Shown here: one piece after another, positions 8,708 to 14,633 of the stretch
How the letters are laid out: every line of letters begins with the position of its first letter
Numbering within the stretch: the first letter of the stretch is position 1
DNA from: Irineochytrium annulatum
Lineage: Eukaryota; Chytridiomycota; Chytridiomycetes; Chytridiales; Chytridiaceae
DNA: 14,633 nucleotides
Assembly (NCBI GenBank): GCA_027600665.1
Contig: JADGJL010000740.1
Coordinates: 1-14,633, forward strand
Reading direction: 5' to 3'
Notes under the pieces: generated by a model
The model's input: only the letters and a program-made list of their open reading frames with translations
Database searches by the model: none
Told to the model about the DNA's origin: nothing
Program-made: the position numbers and the translations under genes

Positions 8708-8871
8708 TTTGTAAAACTGATATTTACTTGTGGAGCTCAGGAGGTAATCGCTCCGGTGCTAGGAACATGAAGGAAACTCCCTTCTTACAGGCACTGAACA
8801 AAAAGAAAACAAAATCGCAGACGAAAAGGTGCTCCTAACACGAGGAACGCCAAGGTAAACCAAAAGGTGAA
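8708..8871. other. Convergent intergenic spacer
   Basis: A spacer between the 3' ends of the RING-protein gene and the peroxiredoxin gene. It has an A-rich run near 8798-8813 but no canonical AATAAA on either strand. Nothing else was recognised. Confidence 0.5.
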
Positions 8872-10141
8872 CTAATTCACCGAGGAAAAGTAGGCCTTAG
8901 ACTTCTCCACGTCCGGGGTGATCGTCTTCCCGCCCTTCTTCCAGTTCGCAGGGCACACTTTAAAAATCACGTCAGTCGTTTACTTGAGAAGGAAGTCCAT
9001 ACCTTCACCGTGCTCGTCGTTGAACTGAAAAGCCTCGACGAGACGAAGAGTCTCTGCAGCAATATGTTAAATAATAAATAGAGGGGACTAGTCCCCGCAA
9101 GACCCTACCTTCGACGTTCCTGCCGACACCGAGGTCGTTGATGGAGATGTGGCGGACCTGCAAATCCATGTAAGAATGTGAAGTTGCGAGTGAGTTTACA
9201 TACCTTCTGGCTTGGGTCGATGATGAAGGTACCCCGGAGGGCAACGCCAATGTTCTCTCCGCTCTCAATCAACAGCTAATAATCGCGCCGTTAACTTCTA
9301 CATCGAAAAAGCGAGAAGAAAGTTAAACGCACCCCGTAGTCGTAGCTGATCTGCTTCGTGATGTCGGCCAGAAGAGGGATCTTCATACTGCCAAGCCCAC
9401 CTTCCTAACGAAGTGGCTGTGTCAATGACTTACGACGCAATATAAAAGGGGCTGAAATGTTACTACCTTGCGAGGGGTGTTGATCCAAGCCAAGTGGCTG
9501 AATTTGCTGTCGATAGAAGCGCCAACGACCTCGCAGCCCAAAGCCTTAAACTTGTCCGACGCCTCCGAGAAAGCAACTATCGAGGTACACAACACGAGTC
9601 AAATGGAGAAAATACCGCATAGCTAGGCAAACCCCCTACCGATCTCAGTCGGGCAAGCAAACGTGAAGTCCAGCTGGTAAATTGAGGCAACACGATTAGA
9701 ACTCACGACAAAGGAGCTGATCCCCCAAGCAGCAGGTCACGCAAGGTAGATCGCAGAAACAGCCGAAATGAATGCATACCGGGTAGAAGAATAACACGAG
9801 CCACTTCCCTGTCAATCAGAAAACCTTGATCAGCCATCATCGACGCGACCCCGTGTAAGGGCACACTCACCCTTGTAATCATCCAGCGAGATCTGAGTGA
9901 ACTGGCCGTCAACGACCGCATCGGCCGTCCAGTGCGGAGCCTGGCCCTGAACGCGGGCGACGCTGTGGACGCCGACGGCGTGGGCGGTGCCGTTGAAAGC
10001 GCGGGTGGGGACGACGACGGTCTGCATCTGTGCGATCTTTGGGGAAGGGTAGCGACTGAAGGCAGCAGAGACGGGGGACACGATGCGAGGGGCGGAGCGG
10101 CGCGTGAAGAAGGAGAAGGAAGAACGAAGAGTGCGCTGCAT
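8872..10141 (-). CDS. Typical 2-Cys peroxiredoxin with mitochondrial-type presequence
   Basis: A thiol peroxidase that reduces hydrogen peroxide and is normally recycled by thioredoxin. Nine minus-strand exons (10141-9871, 9808-9780, 9673-9640, 9576-9467, 9404-9333, 9275-9204, 9157-9109, 9053-9003, 8957-8872) join in frame to 257 residues; the introns are 45-106 bases. The peroxidatic motif is [11 protein letters not shown] with Cys107, Thr104 and Pro100; Arg186 in ALRGTFIID completes the active site, and the resolving Cys231 is in GEVCPANW. EGGLGSM (149-155) and the C-terminal AYF (251-253) are the two motifs known to make eukaryotic 2-Cys enzymes sensitive to over-oxidation. The first 60-70 residues are rich in Arg and Ser with no acidic residue before Asp74, extending the usual roughly 196-residue Tsa1/PRDX form, which suggests mitochondrial import; Met39 could start a shorter form. 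The last intron ends in AAG, not CAG or TAG. The catalytic Cys sits on a 34-base exon. Confidence 0.97.
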
Positions 10142-10730
10142 GTCGGGAGCAGTCGGATTTCAGGATTCGATTCTGGAGTTTGACCGATGTTTCCCATGCA
10201 AAGCAATTTGAAGGATGCCCCGAGGCCACCCGATATTATTAATATTATTTAATGATATATCAAGCATCGAAGAATAACTGGGTCACTTGAGTTGCGATAT
10301 ATGAAGGTTGAATGAAGGGTATTCTTTTGAGAGTTGAAGTTGGGAACATGCTATGCCAACGGACGTTTTATATGGACGTCGCACTTAAATCCGGAGGTTG
10401 AAAAGTATGCTGACCAGATACGTGGCTGGTGGCGATTGCGCGGTGGACGGAGGCCAGCGACCAACCGGCGAAGGTGAGTATGCGGGTCCACACTTTCGGG
10501 GAAAGGCGCCGCGGGACGGGGCGGGGCGATCGCGATCGGGCAACTCCGCCGCCTTCGCCAGATGACCGGCGAAGACATCGTCCCTGTCATTAGGGATTAG
10601 GACGTTGATTATCGGACAACCTCGGTCAAAATTGGTTTATTCTACTCGTCTAGCGATCACCGCCTTTCCGTCCTGATCAACCCCCGCCAGGCTGCCGACG
10701 TTTGTTCTGCAGTTCTCTCCACCAGGCCCA
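10142..10730. promoter_or_regulatory. Divergent intergenic region between peroxiredoxin and F-box genes
   Basis: About 590 bases between two divergent genes, with no gene recognised. It contains an A/T-only-like block at 10232-10261 with dyad symmetry (GATAT...ATATC ends), a TTTATATGGA element near 10367-10376, a GC-rich patch at 10505-10560 and a perfect 12-base palindrome CGATCGCGATCG at 10527-10538. A 79-codon frame on the minus strand looks like chance. Promoters of both genes must lie here; which element serves which gene cannot be told. Confidence 0.5.
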
Positions 10731-10772
10731 GTAAGTGCTTCTTTGTACCCACGGCTGGTTCTCATCATGCAG
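10731..10772 (+). other. Probable 5'-UTR intron of the F-box gene
   Basis: A perfect donor GTAAGT at 10731 and an acceptor ATCATGCAG ending at 10772 define a 42-base intron. The acceptor is directly followed by ATG (10773), which is in frame with the F-box protein. This makes 10773 a better start than the upstream in-frame ATG at 10743, which lies inside the intron. Confidence 0.6.
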
Positions 10773-12167
10773 ATGGCAGCAGTTATTGAAGACATCCAGC
10801 TTGAAATCCTAAAGCACCTGGACCCCTTCCAACCTTCTGGCCTACAAGCGCTTCATACCTTGCTCACGGCCTCGAGGTTCCTATTCGAGCATGCCGCGCG
10901 GCGTCTCTGGTCCGTCCTTGAACTCTCAAACGGGTCAGGCGGGCCGCATCTCACGTTCGGGAAGAAGAGGATGAGCTTGCAGAGAATACAAGAGTGCGGG
11001 TCAGCGTGGCGGAGTGACATCTATTTGCGCTCGATCTGCCGGCTGTTTGTTTATTGCGAATTCAACGCCCTCCAGCCCTCGAAGGTGTTGCCCTGGATAC
11101 AGAAGTGGGACAGCGTGATCATCGACGTCGTCTATAATGAGGCGTGGTGCGCGGCTCTGCAGGATCGCTGTATTAGGGAGCCGCCGCGGAGTTTGACGGT
11201 GCCAGCCCGTGAGGGCGGCTTTGAGACGTCCCTCGTTAAAGTAGCGCAAGCAAGGAACTTGACGATCAAGTGCGGGGCCGACGGCTCACTCCACGGGATG
11301 CTATCACATGTGAAGCGTACCCTCGAGTCGCTTAGCATCGTCGGTCTAGACGGCCGTGTCGAAAATGTGGCGGCCATCGAGCGATACCTCAACATTTATG
11401 GCACCTCGACCACTCTCGAGCTTTTTTTCAGTCAATGCAATATTTTACCCTTTCCGGATATCAAACCAGGCTCCGCCGTCCTCGCACACCTCATTGGCCT
11501 AAATTTAACGGTGGACGCCCTCGGCTACTTTTCTAAGAACGTGCTGCAATCGGCGCGCCACACCTTGCGGTGGTTGGTCATCGACATAGAGAAGACCCAC
11601 GTCGACCTGAGCGTCCTCGCGTGTCTGAAAAGGCTGGAAAACCTGACCGTCGACAACATGGCCACGATCGGCCCCAATGCACACACCTTACCGAACCTGC
11701 CGTCCCTTCGTTCCCTCGACATCACGACTGACGTCGTCTCCGTCGCGTCCCTCGGCGTAATCACGGCGGCCATTAACGCGTGCCCTTTGTTGCGACGGTT
11801 GCGCATCAGCGCCCGCAAGCTTGTTTACGGGTCTCTCTTTCACAGTTTGGGCGCCAAGGCGGTCGACCCCGGCCTCCGGTTGACAGGTCTTCAAGTGCTA
11901 TCACTGTCCTTCACATTCCGCGCACGCGCCGCGGTTGATGTCATCGACTGGGCGTTGGTGACATCAGAAGGGCTTCCGAGGCTCAAGGAGCTAAGCCTAA
12001 GCGGCGTCAAGGAGGTCTTCAAGTTGAAAAAGCGTTTTCAAGGCCAGAACTCTTTTGGGCTGCTTAGAGATGTCGTGTTGGATCGAGCGAGGTCACCTGT
12101 GCTTAATTTTATTAGGTGGGATATTGGAGAGGACGTGATTACGGACCGTCAACAATTGGTCGCCTAG
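10773..12167 (+). CDS. F-box / leucine-rich-repeat-like protein
   Basis: 464 residues if started at 10773, just after a probable leader intron; an in-frame ATG at 10743 would add ten residues. Residues 4-46 (VIEDIQLEILKHLDPF...ASRFLFEHAARRLW) have the pattern of an F-box: two short helices, then the hydrophobic repeat and terminal Trp typical of fungal F-box proteins. The middle and C-terminal parts carry leucine-rich segments such as TLRWLVIDIEK, CLKRLENLTVDNM, NLPSLRSLDITT and CPLLRRLRIS (about residues 260-360), as in substrate-binding halves of SCF ubiquitin ligase adaptors. The usual role would be to bind Skp1 through the F-box and a target through the repeats; here that is inference. 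The F-box is divergent (no Pro after the first hydrophobic residue), so confidence is moderate. Fungi often carry many such genes, and a target cannot be named. No intron is seen in the coding frame. Confidence 0.75.
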   Translation: MAAVIEDIQLEILKHLDPFQPSGLQALHTLLTASRFLFEHAARRLWSVLELSNGSGGPHLTFGKKRMSLQRIQECGSAWRSDIYLRSICRLFVYCEFNALQPSKVLPWIQKWDSVIIDVVYNEAWCAALQDRCIREPPRSLTVPAREGGFETSLVKVAQARNLTIKCGADGSLHGMLSHVKRTLESLSIVGLDGRVENVAAIERYLNIYGTSTTLELFFSQCNILPFPDIKPGSAVLAHLIGLNLTVDALGYFSKNVLQSARHTLRWLVIDIEKTHVDLSVLACLKRLENLTVDNMATIGPNAHTLPNLPSLRSLDITTDVVSVASLGVITAAINACPLLRRLRISARKLVYGSLFHSLGAKAVDPGLRLTGLQVLSLSFTFRARAAVDVIDWALVTSEGLPRLKELSLSGVKEVFKLKKRFQGQNSFGLLRDVVLDRARSPVLNFIRWDIGEDVITDRQQLVA

Positions 12168-12565
12168 AATGAGTATTTGATGGAAATACGGAATAACCCT
12201 CAAATCACTGGAACAACATCGGACATAAGGATGCGAATATAAATATCACCTTTCATAGTCTTTTTATCGTTGGCATCTGCTACTTGCAAAATCTCGAATA
12301 GTTTAACTTTCCTTCCACAATTTTGGGCAGCCGAATTTGACGACTTCCGATGAGTTGCCGGGTTGCCTTTGAGTTCTCTTTCCTTGTGCGGGTGGCCCAG
12401 AACGCGTCACATTGCTACGCGGGCGCACCCGATCCGCAACCCTTCTGATATTCCTCCCCCTCGACTTCCCACATCGCAGCCCCGGCTGGTCAGCCCTCCC
12501 GACGATCGACGGATCCGCGTTTACTCTTATCCCATCAAGTCCTTCTCCGTCCCCGACCCCCGGCA
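12168..12565 (+). promoter_or_regulatory. F-box gene 3' end and ILV1 promoter/leader
   Basis: About 400 bases without a gene. An AT-rich part with AATATAAATA near 12235-12244 may serve 3' end formation of the F-box gene. The right part (about 12420-12565) is C-rich and pyrimidine-rich, as often seen before start codons of highly expressed fungal genes. I looked for a TGACTCA-type Gcn4 site, expected for an amino-acid biosynthesis gene, and did not see a perfect one. Confidence 0.45.
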
Positions 12566-14633
12566 ATGCCGGCCGTCCTCTCCCATCCACAGGCCTTCCC
12601 CCTCTTCTACCCGACCTTCTACAGACAGCCGCCCACGGACGACCCGTCATGGCCGCCCATGTCCCCGTCCTCCTCGTCCTCCGGATCAACGTTGACGGAT
12701 TCCACGACGCCAGCTGCCGCACCGCTCGCCGGCGAGATGGCGAAGTTGGCATTGGACGGATCAGCACCGGCGGCACAGCCCGAGAGTCCCGGGGAGGAGT
12801 TGAGCCTGGCCATGTTGGCAGAGAGCGTAGCCGCAAAGAGCGTCGAAAGCATTTGCGAGAATCCGTGGGCGGGGCAGGAAGTGGGAGCGGGGCTGGGTCA
12901 TGATTATCTGCAGATGATTCTTACCGCCAACGTCTACGGTACGTCTATCTTCACTGGGGCTACTAGGGACGCCTGATGGAACGCATGATCGCTGAGCGGA
13001 TGTGTTGAACAGACGTCGCGATCGAAACGCCACTCCAGCGAGCGCACAACCTCTCCACGCGCCTCAACTCCACGCTCCTCCTGAAGCGGGAAGACCTCCA
13101 GCCTGTGTTCTCGTTTAAGCTTCGTGGCGCCTACAACCGCATGCGACAACTCACGCCCGAGGAGCGCGGTCGAGGAGTCATCGCTTGCTCGGCCGGGAAT
13201 CACGCTCAGGGCGTCGCGTTGGCGGCAAAGAGGATTGGGATTAGGTATGAAGGAGATGGATAGAGAAGTCGGTATTGATCATACCAATGCAGAGCCATGA
13301 TCGTAATGCCCGAAGGAACGCCACCGATTAAGTGGAGGAATGTCAGGCGTTTGGGAGCCGAGGTCGTGCTCTTCGGTCGGGATTTCGACGACGCGAAGAA
13401 AGAGTGCGCGAGGCTCGCGGAGGTAAGTTTCCTTACGCGCGTCCCCTTTCTTGTTAACTGACGCGTTCAAACAGGAAAGAGGCTTTGTCAACATACCCCC
13501 CTTCGACGACCCCTACGTCATCGCTGGCCAGGGCACAGTCGGCGTCGAGATCCTCCGCCAGGCGGCATCCCAGCTCCACTCGCCCTCGCCTTTACCCATC
13601 CCGCCGTCCACGCCAAGTCCGGACCCCGATGGGCCGCGCATGATTGACGCTATTTTCGTGGCAGTCGGTGGCGGCGGGTTGGCCGCGGGTATCGCGTCAT
13701 ACGTGAAGCGGATTTGCCCGCGCGTCAAGGTGATCGGAGTAGAGACGTATGACGCGAACGCCATGTGGAGGAGTCTGAAGGAGGGGAAACGGGTGGTGTT
13801 GGATGAGGTTGGCTTGTTTGCGGATGGTGCGGCTGTGAAGGTGGTGGGCGAGGAGACGTTCAGGATCTGCCGGGATCTGCTGGATGGGATGGTGCTTGTT
13901 AGCACGGATGAACTTTGTGGTGGGTATTGTTTTTGTTTATTTGGAGAGGTGATGGCTGATCGTTAAAATCACAGCCGCGATAAAGGACACTTTCGAGGAC
14001 ACCCGGAGCGTCATTGAGCCCGCTGGCGCATTGGCTGTAGCAGGCGCCAAGAAGTACATCCAGCAATCGCCACACGCGCGCGCGGGTGGTACATACGTCA
14101 GCGTCGTCAGTGGAGCCAACATGCAGTTCGACCGCCTCCGTTTTGTAGCCGACCGAGCGGATTTCGGGGAAGACAAAGAGGTGTTGATGACGGTTACGAT
14201 CCCCGAGCGTCCCGGCGCCTTCATGGAGCTGTACGGGTGCATCCACCCTAGGTCCGTGACCGAGTTCTCGTACCGGTTTGGGGATCCCAGACGGGCGGCG
14301 GTGTTCATCAGCTTCAGGGTGGAGGATAGGGAGCAGGAGGTTAGGGAGATTGTGGAAGCGCTGGAGAAGAAGGGGATGAGGGCTCTGGATGCCAGCGGGA
14401 ATGGTATGTTTATATTTGTTTGCTGGTAAAGTACAGCAACCCCCCTGACGTTTCCTTTTCTACCTACTTCGTGATAAAGAAATGGCCAAGTCCCACGGCC
14501 GCTACCTTGTAGCCGTCCGGAAAGAAGCCCTGATTGAAGAACGTCTTTTCCGCTTCTCTTTCCCCGAGCGCCCAGGGGCACTCCACCATTTCCTCGCCTG
14601 CCTACGCGGTCACCCCCTCCCGCCCCCTAAAGT
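12566..14633 (+). CDS. ILV1: Threonine dehydratase, biosynthetic (truncated at the right edge)
   Basis: A PLP enzyme that turns threonine into 2-oxobutanoate and ammonia, the first step of isoleucine synthesis; mitochondrial in other fungi. Exons are 12566-12938, 13013-13244, 13293-13422, 13475-13919, 13975-14403 and 14480 onward, all in frame. The PLP lysine is Lys160 in [18 protein letters not shown] (184-191) and GGGGLAAG (310-317) hold the substrate and phosphate loops, and [10 protein letters not shown] and [12 protein letters not shown] follow. The first regulatory ACT-like domain starts near 462 ([14 protein letters not shown]); the second begins at [12 protein letters not shown] and runs off the edge. 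Similarity stops after HHFLACL, and GT at 14609 may begin the next intron. The first 100 residues are Ser/Pro/Ala-rich and not clearly a mitochondrial presequence, so an upstream exon may be missing. A Pro/Ser-rich insert (about 280-298) interrupts the catalytic domain. The last intron ends in AAG. Confidence 0.96.

Noticed and set aside
10351..10590. 79-codon minus-strand frame in the divergent intergenic region
   Set aside because: Pro/Arg-rich, no motif, and located where promoters of both flanking genes are expected.
12303..12903. Long frames on both strands around the ILV1 start (including one beginning MLRGRTRSATLL)
   Set aside because: They conflict with the ILV1 frame. The tested donors (12489, 12519, 12539, 12549) do not join in phase to the good acceptor at 12592.
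13937..14581. 214-codon minus-strand frame
   Set aside because: Antisense to ILV1 exons 5 and 6, which encode clearly conserved sequence.

Overview
This window is nuclear DNA of a fungus. The evidence is short spliceosomal introns (about 40-110 bases, GT...AG, often with a CTRAC-like branch site just before the acceptor), fungal-type proteins (a Duc1/DUF1769 cortex domain and a fungal ILV1), and no bacterial operon structure. The ribosomal protein uS5 C-terminus and the ankyrin-type repeats fit an early-diverging fungus such as a chytrid somewhat better than a yeast. That placement is inference only.

Layout, left to right: (1) 32-810 (+), 3' part of a Duc1-domain gene, cut by the left edge. 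(2) 811-1440, non-coding region and leader of (3) RPS2, 1441-2359 (+). (4) 2508-5869 (-), a six-exon gene for a predicted 1023-residue nuclear-type protein with two SUMO-interaction-like motifs, which I cannot assign to a named family. RPS2 and this gene converge within 150 bases. (5) 5870-6208, a divergent promoter region. (6) 6209-8707 (+), an 832-residue RING-finger/ankyrin-type protein with an uninterrupted reading frame. (7) 8872-10141 (-), a nine-exon typical 2-Cys peroxiredoxin with a mitochondrial-type presequence. (8) 10142-10730, a divergent intergenic region. (9) 10773-12167 (+), an F-box/leucine-rich-repeat-like protein. (10) 12566 to the right edge (+), biosynthetic threonine dehydratase (ILV1), truncated.

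The genes are mostly independent housekeeping functions: translation, peroxide detoxification and isoleucine synthesis. They are interleaved with three regulatory-type genes: the SIM protein, the RING protein and the F-box protein. The most suggestive arrangement is the head-to-head pair of the SIM protein and the RING protein across about 340 bases, where a SUMO-binding factor and a putative ubiquitin ligase could share a promoter. No RNA genes, transposons, CRISPR arrays or long repeats were found. Exon structures were worked out by hand from reading frame, splice consensus and family conservation.
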